A stretch of 18,411 bases of DNA from Bdellovibrionaceae bacterium UBA2316. GTDB taxonomy: Bacteria > Bdellovibrionota > Bdellovibrionia > Bdellovibrionales > Bdellovibrionaceae. A model generated the notes under the pieces. That model had not been told where the DNA came from, made no database searches, and saw only the letters and a list, made by a program, of their open reading frames with translations. The stretch spans positions 1-18,411 of the forward strand of contig DDVI01000085.1 in the NCBI GenBank assembly GCA_002345205.1, written 5' to 3'. A program made the translations under genes and the position numbers. Positions 8,062 through 14,087 of the stretch are shown here, piece by piece (within the stretch, counting starts at the first letter, position 1; the number at the start of each line of letters is the position of its first letter).

Positions 8062-8684
8062 AAATTCCTCACATAGCGAAGTTCAGGGTACGATTCGGTT
8101 AATTCATATTTTGGTTGGGCACCTAATTTTTCTAAACAATAATTAAGAGCCTGTTCACCATGGGTTTTCATATCTAGTACGGCCACAATCACGGGACGGT
8201 GAGACCGATAGGTCGATTGCTGCCAGCCTAACGTATTTTCGAAAAACTGATAGCCCATAGCAAGTAACGTGTTTTGCCTTGGCGAACCGCTGACAAATGT
8301 GCCGATTACCATCGGTATTTGATAATGCTGTGCCATTTTTAAAAACTGATACCTTAAAATTAAGTTGAGCCCTTGGGATTGGTAAGACTTTGCGGTCGCC
8401 GCACGACTTAATAAAAGTGTGGGTAGCTGCAGAGCCAGCGGAAAATCCCAAGGACATTCTAATTTTTTTTCCATCAACGATGCGTCTGTAATTATTTCCC
8501 CGCGCATGGTAGAAATAATAGTATCGCCATCCTTAGCGACCATAACAAAGCTTTGACTGTCAGATGCGCTCCAGCGAAGAGTATTTAAATTTAAAGTATA
8601 ACCACTGGCTTTTGCATACTCTTGCCTGCGTAGGTTTTCAATTTCACCCGTGCTATCGTTTTTTGCGAAATAGATCTGTTTCAT
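8058..8684 (-). CDS. GNAT-like N-acyltransferase
   Basis: 208 residues. Fold cues of the GNAT superfamily: a beta segment Phe-Val-Met-Val-Ala-Lys-Asp-Gly-Asp (46-54) followed by Ile-Ile-Ser-Thr-Met-Arg, then an acyl-CoA pyrophosphate loop around Arg94 to Gly105 (Ala-Lys-Ser-Tyr-Gln-Ser-Gln-Gly), a long helix, Met-Val-Ile-Gly-Thr (125-129), and a Gly-Tyr-Gln-Phe-Phe segment near 144-148 typical of the last part of the fold. Overall layout also resembles N-acyl amino acid or AHL-synthase-like acyltransferases. It overlaps the monooxygenase stop by 4 nt and the methyltransferase start by 4 nt. The likely role is acylation of an amine or hydrazine intermediate; the donor and acceptor are unknown. 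Confidence 0.65.
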   Translation of the reverse strand: MKQIYFAKNDSTGEIENLRRQEYAKASGYTLNLNTLRWSASDSQSFVMVAKDGDTIISTMRGEIITDASLMEKKLECPWDFPLALQLPTLLLSRAATAKSYQSQGLNLILRYQFLKMAQHYQIPMVIGTFVSGSPRQNTLLAMGYQFFENTLGWQQSTYRSHRPVIVAVLDMKTHGEQALNYCLEKLGAQPKYELTESYPELRYVRNL

Positions 8685-9139
8685 AAAGTTCCATCCATCA
8701 GTGTTAATCGCTGTGATTTTGGTTGCGTGTGCTGCAAACGTTCATTCGTCGGTAGTGTTACGATACGGTCAGATAGGCGACCCAAGCATGATAGATTCGC
8801 AAATCCCGGTCCTTGCATAAGTCCTGCTAACATCGGTAAATGCAAAGTTGGGAATAAACCGCCAACGGATAAGTCGGCCTGAATCGATTCCGAAATTTTC
8901 GTTTGCGTCAGTGGTTCGCCTAGCGCGTGTTCTAAATGATCAAGAGCCGATGGAGTTAAGAATTTTCTTAACGTCGACATCTGATCAAATCCACTAGCCA
9001 AAATCACTTGATCATATTCGCGTTCTGAGTCCCTCAAACCATACGACAGCGTCAGTGATAGGGCGCCATTTTTAGGCGCTAGACTGGTCACGCGGCCAGG
9101 AATAATTTGATGACGAATTTGTTCATTCAAAATACTCAT
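8681..9139 (-). CDS. Monooxygenase C-terminal piece
   Basis: 152 residues if started at the ATG at 9139, which overlaps the end of the N-terminal piece by 17 nt. It contains the C-terminal FAD-contacting segment (Val-Ile-Leu-Ala-Ser-Gly-Phe-Asp) and a Phe-Ala-Asn-Leu-Ser-Cys-Leu-Gly ending typical of these hydroxylases. No good SD precedes this ATG, so it is better read as the continuation of the split gene than as an independent protein. Re-initiation producing a two-chain enzyme cannot be excluded. Confidence 0.7.
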   Translation of the reverse strand: MSILNEQIRHQIIPGRVTSLAPKNGALSLTLSYGLRDSEREYDQVILASGFDQMSTLRKFLTPSALDHLEHALGEPLTQTKISESIQADLSVGGLFPTLHLPMLAGLMQGPGFANLSCLGRLSDRIVTLPTNERLQHTQPKSQRLTLMDGTL

Positions 9140-10040
9140 CGCATGAGTTGAAAAAGGCCCCTAAATCTGTACGTTCGATAAAATCGATGCGGTCTTTGAC
9201 CTGCAGTTTATCCCAATCGTTGCGTTCAGGCTGGCTGTACATTTGATTTTCGTAGTAGCTTTCCGCACGTGTTGAAATAAATCCTTTCGGAGAAATTATA
9301 TCCACGCGCATATTCGGAGCATACTGGGACAATGCCAGCAGTGCCGAAGCCGCATTTTCACCAGCGCCAACAATGGCCAGGCGGCCTCTGCTCTGAAACG
9401 TTTTGTCTTTCAGTGCGGCCCAGAATGATTCTAAGTCGTACGTTTTTTCTGGTATAGGTTGACCATTTAAAAAATCCATACGTGTTTGCCCTGGACCCGT
9501 TAACATCAGTCGATCCGCTTGCAGTGTGTAATGGTCAGCATTGCCGTCTGTTTGAACTAGTTTCAGTTCCCATTTGTCTTTGGTCGCATTCAAATCAATT
9601 TTTAAAACCTCGGCCGAAACAATAAAAATCTGAGGCAATAGCTGCGCCGAAACCCAGCGCAAATAATTGGTCCACGAAATATGACATGGCGCTGGCCGGC
9701 CGCGATCCACCCAATCCGAAAACCGATTTGTTTGAACGAGGTAGGACATCCATGTGAAATGCATCAATCGCTGCTTAATGCGTTCGTTAAGAATTTTATC
9801 CGCAACGTCTATTTCCATTGGGAACACGACATCTTTTTCGGGAGACGTTCCAAGTTTCATTTCGCCATTAGTGTAACCAAATTCACCAGACCAGTTGGCA
9901 GCGACAGTGTGCTTTTCAATTAAGATCACTTGATCTACGGGGAGGCCGAACTCTTCTAAGACTTTTGCTTTCACTGCCGTCGCGATGCCTTTCGGTCCTG
10001 CGCCAATAACCGCCAGCGTTTTTCTATTTGATTTAAGCAT
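9123..10040 (-). CDS. Monooxygenase N-terminal piece (FAD and NADPH motifs)
   Basis: 305 residues from the ATG at 10040 to a TGA at 9123-9125. It carries both dinucleotide-binding motifs and the conserved Leu-Gly-Thr-Ser-Pro-Glu-Lys-Asp substrate-region segment. After Gly-Ala-Phe the last ~10 residues are out of register and end in Glu-Tyr-Phe-Glu. The start overlaps the oxidase stop by 8 nt. As it stands the product lacks the C-terminal third and would probably be inactive unless recoding or complementation occurs. Confidence 0.75.
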   Translation of the reverse strand: MLKSNRKTLAVIGAGPKGIATAVKAKVLEEFGLPVDQVILIEKHTVAANWSGEFGYTNGEMKLGTSPEKDVVFPMEIDVADKILNERIKQRLMHFTWMSYLVQTNRFSDWVDRGRPAPCHISWTNYLRWVSAQLLPQIFIVSAEVLKIDLNATKDKWELKLVQTDGNADHYTLQADRLMLTGPGQTRMDFLNGQPIPEKTYDLESFWAALKDKTFQSRGRLAIVGAGENAASALLALSQYAPNMRVDIISPKGFISTRAESYYENQMYSQPERNDWDKLQVKDRIDFIERTDLGAFFNSCDEYFE

Positions 10041-11055
10041 GGAGTAAACTCCTTTCATTTTGACCGTTCTCTAGTGCCCGGCCGATACGTTGTCCAATTT
10101 CGAGTGAAAATTTAAAAGCGGTTCCGCCCCAGCCAGTAGCTATCATCATACGCGGCTGACCCATTAAAAAACCGGCATAACCCATGCGATTCGGAGAATA
10201 GCAATCCTCAGCGCTGATTTTTGTAAATTCGCCGGTCCAGTATTTCTCTTTTATGCGCTTTGATTCCGGTTGACCTAAAATCAAATGTCGACCGGGGCCT
10301 AATCGCGCAAAATCTAATGTTTCACGATCAAAGTAGTTGGGCAGTATCAGAAATTCATTTTTCTTTTCTGCTTGATAGACCGTCAAACGTTGGGACTTAA
10401 GCGAATGAGCTATTCCAAGATTTGTTATGTACGGCAGCAAGCGAGCGCCACCAGCAAGGATCACGGTCTTTGCCATTATACCTGACGTCTGCGAAAAGAT
10501 TTTATATTGACCACGGAAATGGCAAATACGATCCACTTCGAAATTATCTAGAATTGTAAGTCCACTTTTTTGACTCGCGGAAAGTAGGTCATTTGAAAAT
10601 CCAGTCGGAGATAAATGAGTGCCGAGAGGCTCGTAAACAGCCCATTCATCATCATTCCAATGGAACTGTGGAAATTTCGTGCGCCCCGTGGACGACGTCA
10701 GGATTTCAAATGCGTAGCCAGCAGACTCCATCTTTTGAAAATTAGCGGCGTAGTGTGGAAACCGTCTTGAGTTAAAGAAATATAGGTGACCATTCGGCTG
10801 GTTCTTTTCTTGGATCAAACCACGATCTTGGTATTTCTTCAACAGGGCAAAATTATTCAGGGCTAATTGCAGATGCTCGATATTTTCATGAAATACTCGC
10901 AGCATCCCCCCAGAACTGGCCGTGGCACTTAAATGCTTACGACCATTATCAATGATAACGCTGTTTCTATAACCGCGACGAGCTATTTCGTATCCAATAC
11001 TGCTGCCGATGCAGCCGGCTCCAACAATTGCAATATCAAATTCTACATTTTTCAT
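10033..11055 (-). CDS. FAD-dependent amino acid oxidase-like (DAO family), hydrazine-pathway type
   Basis: 340 residues. The N-terminal dinucleotide-binding motif Ile-Val-Gly-Ala-Gly-Cys-Ile-Gly (10-17) is followed by an acidic strand end (Ile-Ile-Asp) and Ala-Thr-Ala-Ser-Ser-Gly-Gly-Met, the DAO-type FAD contact. Near the C-terminus a Gly-Trp-Gly-Gly-Thr-Ala-Phe-Lys segment closes the FAD site, as in sarcosine/glycine oxidases. In s56-p1-type pathways a DAO-superfamily enzyme (Spb39) cleaves the lysine-derived hydrazine to release hydrazinoacetic acid. Placement directly between the cupin-MetRS fusion (4-nt overlap) and the N-hydroxylase (8-nt overlap) strongly suggests the same role here. 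The DAO family assignment is firm; the exact substrate is inferred from context. Confidence 0.85.
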   Translation of the reverse strand: MKNVEFDIAIVGAGCIGSSIGYEIARRGYRNSVIIDNGRKHLSATASSGGMLRVFHENIEHLQLALNNFALLKKYQDRGLIQEKNQPNGHLYFFNSRRFPHYAANFQKMESAGYAFEILTSSTGRTKFPQFHWNDDEWAVYEPLGTHLSPTGFSNDLLSASQKSGLTILDNFEVDRICHFRGQYKIFSQTSGIMAKTVILAGGARLLPYITNLGIAHSLKSQRLTVYQAEKKNEFLILPNYFDRETLDFARLGPGRHLILGQPESKRIKEKYWTGEFTKISAEDCYSPNRMGYAGFLMGQPRMMIATGWGGTAFKFSLEIGQRIGRALENGQNERSLLHA

Positions 11056-12815
11056 AGAGCACCGTTTGCAGTGAGTGACGAGTTTAAGGTAGGTTGTAAA
11101 TTTGTTTCTAATTCAAGTAGGCGAAGGATACGATTTGATGTTTCTGGCATAAACGGGGATAGTCCTTGGGCAAGGGCATTCGCCTTTGCCGAAAAGTTAA
11201 CGACATCGTCGTGACCATGAATCGCTGAATCCAAATAGGCTACAATCAAATGAGCCGCGCTACGCAGATCACCCATACCGAATAACAGGTCTAAATCACG
11301 AGTGAATTTTTGAATCTGAAATAGCGTCTGTTCTTTTGGCATTTCAGAGCCAATGTCGGATAGGTCATTTAATTGTTGAAACAGTTTATCGAGCTTCATT
11401 TTTAAATCCTTAGAAAATGCATTAAATGCATCCATTGAAAAATCAGTAGGGTGTTGGCTAGGACGAATGTGAGTCAGATACAAACGTAAATGTTCTGTAT
11501 TGCCTTCGAATTCGTCAGCCCAGATCGCATGACCACGGCTCGTTGAAAATTTGGTTCCGTCTAATAGCAAGAATTCATTCGTTAAGACTACATCGGGCAA
11601 ACGTGCGCTTGGATTCATCGCACGTAGTAATGTAGGGATGTACAGTAAATAGTAAAAGCTATTATCAAAACCGAAACTGTGAATCCAATATCTAGATTGG
11701 GTCGCATGCGATTCGTAATGTGCGGCCATTTCGAACCACACATGAAGGGTCTGGTCAGCGACCTTGATTCCAATTGGTTCGTTCGTTGGATATGCCACTA
11801 ATACTTTCAAATTAGATTGCGATTCTACGAGTGAAACTAACTGCTTTATCCGCCCGGATAGCGGCAGTTTTTGTAGATCTTTTAGAATTAAAGGCAAATG
11901 CTGGCTTAAATTAAACGTATAAACCTCAGTCGGTTTAGACGACGCTGTTTTACCACAATGACCGCACTGAATATTTAGTAAGTTATAAGGCGCAACCACA
12001 ATCCCGCACGATTCACAACCACCGCGGCTCGGTGACTGACAATTTGGGCAAATGCCATCGGCATGTACATCCACTAAAGTTAACTCGCACGATTCGCAGT
12101 GAGGAATAGAAATAGTTTCTTTTTCGATAACTTTAGATTTCACCGCACGATCGAAAAAAACTCGAATTTTATTTTGGTAAGCGTCGTCTGTGGAAGGCTC
12201 GATAAATTCATCAAATGAAATATCCATATTTAATAAGCCGCGCTTAATCCGTGCTCGTCGACCGAATCTAAATTCTTCGGTGGTTCTATTTAAAGAGTGA
12301 GCTTTTTCAGACACGTAGTTTTGATGATCGTCCGTGCCACTGTGGGTAAAGACATCAGCATTTTTTAATTTTAGATAACGAGCCACTATATCCGCTGCTA
12401 AGTACGGTCCACTGATGTGACCTAAATGAAGAGGACCATTGGGGGTGGGCGGTGCCGCTGTGATTAAAACTTGCGGGGGAATTTTAGGAAGATCTAAACT
12501 GTCTGTGTACACAGATAGAAATTCTAAGGGCTCATTCTGAGTGTTAGTTAATTGGTGCGTGGTAAATGAGGGGATTTTAACCAGGTCCCCGGATTGAATT
12601 AATCGTGAATTTTCACCAATTGTCATGATTCCTTGACCGCGAATAATGAAAAAAATTTCTGGTTCAAAATGCGCATGTGGAGTGGTGTGATCACCGGGTT
12701 TAACTACGCAAAATGTCGGTTTGAGCGCATCCGAGGGGCCTAGATTAGTTACGGAATGGCATAGAATACCGTAAGCAGACTTAAATTCGACTTTATTAAA
12801 GGATGAAATGTTCAT
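11052..12815 (-). CDS. Cupin::MetRS-like fusion, predicted hydrazine synthetase
   Basis: 587 residues from the ATG at 12815, chosen because an AGGGG SD lies about 8 nt upstream and the cupin begins at once; in-frame upstream codons overlap the divergent promoter. Residues 1-110 form a cupin with complete metal ligands His47, His49, Glu53 and His87. Residues ~115-587 are a class I methionyl-tRNA-synthetase-like domain: HIGH motif His-Leu-Gly-His (130-133), four CxxC zinc knuckles (about 240-288) and a KMSKS-equivalent Lys-Phe-Ser-Thr-Ser near 420. The C-terminal helical part is short, and the usual Asn...Pro-Trp anticodon-recognition element is not seen, so tRNA charging is unlikely. This two-domain order is that of Spb40-type enzymes, which join N6-hydroxylysine to glycine (or glutamate in related pathways) through an N-N bond; there, the MetRS part activates the amino acid with ATP and the cupin catalyses the N-N rearrangement. 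First gene of the operon; regulated from the LysR intergenic region. Confidence 0.9.
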   Translation of the reverse strand: MNISSFNKVEFKSAYGILCHSVTNLGPSDALKPTFCVVKPGDHTTPHAHFEPEIFFIIRGQGIMTIGENSRLIQSGDLVKIPSFTTHQLTNTQNEPLEFLSVYTDSLDLPKIPPQVLITAAPPTPNGPLHLGHISGPYLAADIVARYLKLKNADVFTHSGTDDHQNYVSEKAHSLNRTTEEFRFGRRARIKRGLLNMDISFDEFIEPSTDDAYQNKIRVFFDRAVKSKVIEKETISIPHCESCELTLVDVHADGICPNCQSPSRGGCESCGIVVAPYNLLNIQCGHCGKTASSKPTEVYTFNLSQHLPLILKDLQKLPLSGRIKQLVSLVESQSNLKVLVAYPTNEPIGIKVADQTLHVWFEMAAHYESHATQSRYWIHSFGFDNSFYYLLYIPTLLRAMNPSARLPDVVLTNEFLLLDGTKFSTSRGHAIWADEFEGNTEHLRLYLTHIRPSQHPTDFSMDAFNAFSKDLKMKLDKLFQQLNDLSDIGSEMPKEQTLFQIQKFTRDLDLLFGMGDLRSAAHLIVAYLDSAIHGHDDVVNFSAKANALAQGLSPFMPETSNRILRLLELETNLQPTLNSSLTANGAL

Positions 12816-12872
12816 ACAGTGATCCCCTTTTCTGAAGAGCAAACTACAACATTTTATAAATGAATAAAAATG

Positions 12873-12915
12873 ATCAATTTTCATATTTTTCGTTGAAAAA
12901 ATATGAATGATTGAT
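12873..12915. promoter_or_regulatory. Divergent promoter operator dyad with LysR-type T-N11-A box
   Basis: The 148-bp space between the divergent starts (12816-12963) is very AT-rich. It contains an 11-bp inverted repeat TTCATATTTTT (12880-12890) / AAAAATATGAA (12897-12907), flanked by a second pair ATCAAT (12873-12878) / ATTGAT (12910-12915). In the centre TTTTC-GTT-GAAAA (12887-12899) is an interrupted palindrome of exactly T-N11-A form, the LysR-family recognition box. A TATAAA at 12858-12853 on the - strand may belong to the operon promoter, but no well-spaced -35 was found. Confidence 0.6.
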
Positions 12916-12932
12916 ACAAAGGCGCTCAGAAG

Positions 12933-12950
12933 GCAAGGGAATGACCTTGC
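12933..12950. repeat. Inverted repeat in the lysR-type leader
   Basis: GCAAGG (12933-12938) and CCTTGC (12945-12950) are perfect inverted copies separated by six bases, ending three bases before the GGGAG SD of the LysR-type gene. It could fold in the mRNA leader or be a second operator half. Its function is not known. Confidence 0.35.
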
Positions 12951-12963
12951 TCGGGAGATCATA

Positions 12964-13851
12964 ATGAAATTCGATCAACTTCAATATTTTGTAGAAACCG
13001 CACGACGCCAACACATCGGTCAAGCGGCTCGCTTTTTAAATATTTCCCCAAGTGCCATCAGCCATAGCATCGCAGCCTTAGAGGAAGAATTTGGTCGGGT
13101 GTTGTTTGAAAAACAAGGACGACAAATTAAACTCACTCAACATGGAAAGTTACTACTGGATCGCGCTGAGTTCTTGTTATCCGAGGCGGGACGTATTCGT
13201 GAAGAGATCTCGTCGGAACAGTCAACAATGCGGGGGCATTACAGGATGGCCGCGACTCATACATTATGCTCGGAATTTCTTGCGCCGGTATGGATGGGCA
13301 TTCAGGCAGAACATCCAGCATTAACATCCACTTTACATTCGTTACGATCTGGCGAGGTTCTAGCGCGCGTAAGTTCTGGCGAAGTTGATCTAGGCATTTG
13401 CTTTTCGCCACAAACAGGCCCTAATCATGAGCAAGAAATCCTTCATCAAGGAAAGTTGGTTATTTGTTTTGGAAAGAAACACCCTTTCTTGAAAGACCGC
13501 CGCATTGAGGATCTAGATCGCTATCCATCCATTGCGGCACTGGCGGCGCAGGGAATCGAAAACTGCGAAAATCATCCAGCATTTCAAAGATTGAGACTTC
13601 AACCCAAGATTATAAACATGTTTGACAGCTATGATGTGGGAATCGAGTCATTAAAGCACAGCCAAGCCTGGACACTGTTACCAGATTTCATCGCCTACAA
13701 TCACAGAAACGAAATCGAGTCCTACATACCGCGCGCCTGGGATGCCGATTACAAAATCGTAGCTGTTTGGCCAAAATATCGAATTCGCACACAAGCATTA
13801 GACCACGTAATCGAAGGCGTAACCAAAAAAGTTAAGTCTATCGCCAGATAA
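12964..13851 (+). CDS. LysR-type transcriptional regulator of the divergent operon
   Basis: 295 residues from the ATG at 12964, which has GGGAG six bases upstream and gives the usual LysR N-terminus; longer in-frame starts run into the operator dyad. The winged helix-turn-helix spans about 1-60: Leu-Gln-Tyr-Phe-Val-Glu-Thr-Ala, Ala-Ala-Arg-Phe-Leu-Asn-Ile-Ser-Pro-Ser-Ala-Ile-Ser and Leu-Glu-Glu-Glu-Phe-Gly are standard. A long linker helix and a periplasmic-binding-protein-like effector domain (about 90-295) follow; Gly-Glu-Val-Asp-Leu-Gly-Ile fits the usual pattern. LysR regulators commonly control the gene they diverge from and sense a pathway metabolite, so this is the probable local regulator of the hydrazine-type operon. 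Confidence 0.92.
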   Translation: MKFDQLQYFVETARRQHIGQAARFLNISPSAISHSIAALEEEFGRVLFEKQGRQIKLTQHGKLLLDRAEFLLSEAGRIREEISSEQSTMRGHYRMAATHTLCSEFLAPVWMGIQAEHPALTSTLHSLRSGEVLARVSSGEVDLGICFSPQTGPNHEQEILHQGKLVICFGKKHPFLKDRRIEDLDRYPSIAALAAQGIENCENHPAFQRLRLQPKIINMFDSYDVGIESLKHSQAWTLLPDFIAYNHRNEIESYIPRAWDADYKIVAVWPKYRIRTQALDHVIEGVTKKVKSIAR

Positions 13852-13876
13852 CTGTACCTCCTTAACTGTACCTCCT
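13849..13876. repeat. Perfect 14-bp tandem duplication over the LysR-type gene stop
   Basis: TAACTGTACCTCCT occurs twice head-to-tail (13849-13862 and 13863-13876). The first copy contains the stop codon of the regulator gene and the second adds a further TAA. It looks like a recent slippage duplication. Confidence 0.85.
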
Positions 13877-13930
13877 ACAATTCTGCCACGCACCGCATAT
13901 TTTCTGGGTCTTTTGCAAGGCTGTGGGATT

Positions 13931-13969
13931 CACGTTGTATTTAGATCTTCGAAGACTAAGGCGAACGTG
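13931..13969 (+). terminator. Long imperfect hairpin, possible terminator of the LysR-type gene
   Basis: CACGTT (13931-13936) pairs with AACGTG (13964-13969). Inside, TTAG with one bulged A and TCTTCGAAGA followed by CTAA form a second stem (13941-13959), separated from the first by four unpaired bases on each side. TTACTTTT follows on the + strand, a weak U-tract. It lies about 80 nt past the regulator stop. The rest of 13852-14087 shows no gene. Confidence 0.4.
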
Positions 13970-14087
13970 TTACTTTTCGTGCCAAACCGTTTCTGTCATT
14001 GTTCTCGTTTTCTCATCGATTCCATTCTAAAATCATCAATTTTAATCGCCTCTCTGTAAGAGTAAATATCTTCTAGTGAGGTGTTTC

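Larger units (their letters stand above)
8681..10040 (-). pseudogene. Lysine N6-hydroxylase-like flavin monooxygenase, split by a 1-nt frameshift
   Basis: Two adjacent frames together encode one SidA/IucD/PvdA-type N-hydroxylating monooxygenase. The start is the ATG at 10040, because AAGGAG lies about 8 nt upstream; an ATG at 10058 lacks an SD. The FAD motif Gly-Ala-Gly-Pro-Lys-Gly is at 13-18, the NADPH motif Gly-Ala-Gly-Glu-Asn-Ala near 223, and the family-like Arg-Thr-Asp-Leu-Gly-Ala-Phe lies immediately before the break. At the break, a run of five A (9151-9155 on +, five T in the gene) throws the frame. With four T, the reading continues Ala-Phe-Ser-Thr-His-Ala-Met-Ser-Ile-Leu-Asn into the second frame without a stop, giving exactly 452 residues, the usual length for this family. 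The second part has Val-Ile-Leu-Ala-Ser-Gly-Phe-Asp, the Ala-Thr-Gly-like motif. In hydrazine pathways this enzyme forms N6-hydroxylysine. Alternatives are +1 recoding at TTT-T-TCA or a sequencing indel. Confidence 0.85.

Noticed and set aside
12816..12962. N-terminal extension of the cupin-MetRS protein to a start at 12962
   Set aside because: The extra 49 residues are low-complexity translation of the promoter region and operator dyad; the ATG at 12815 has a good SD.
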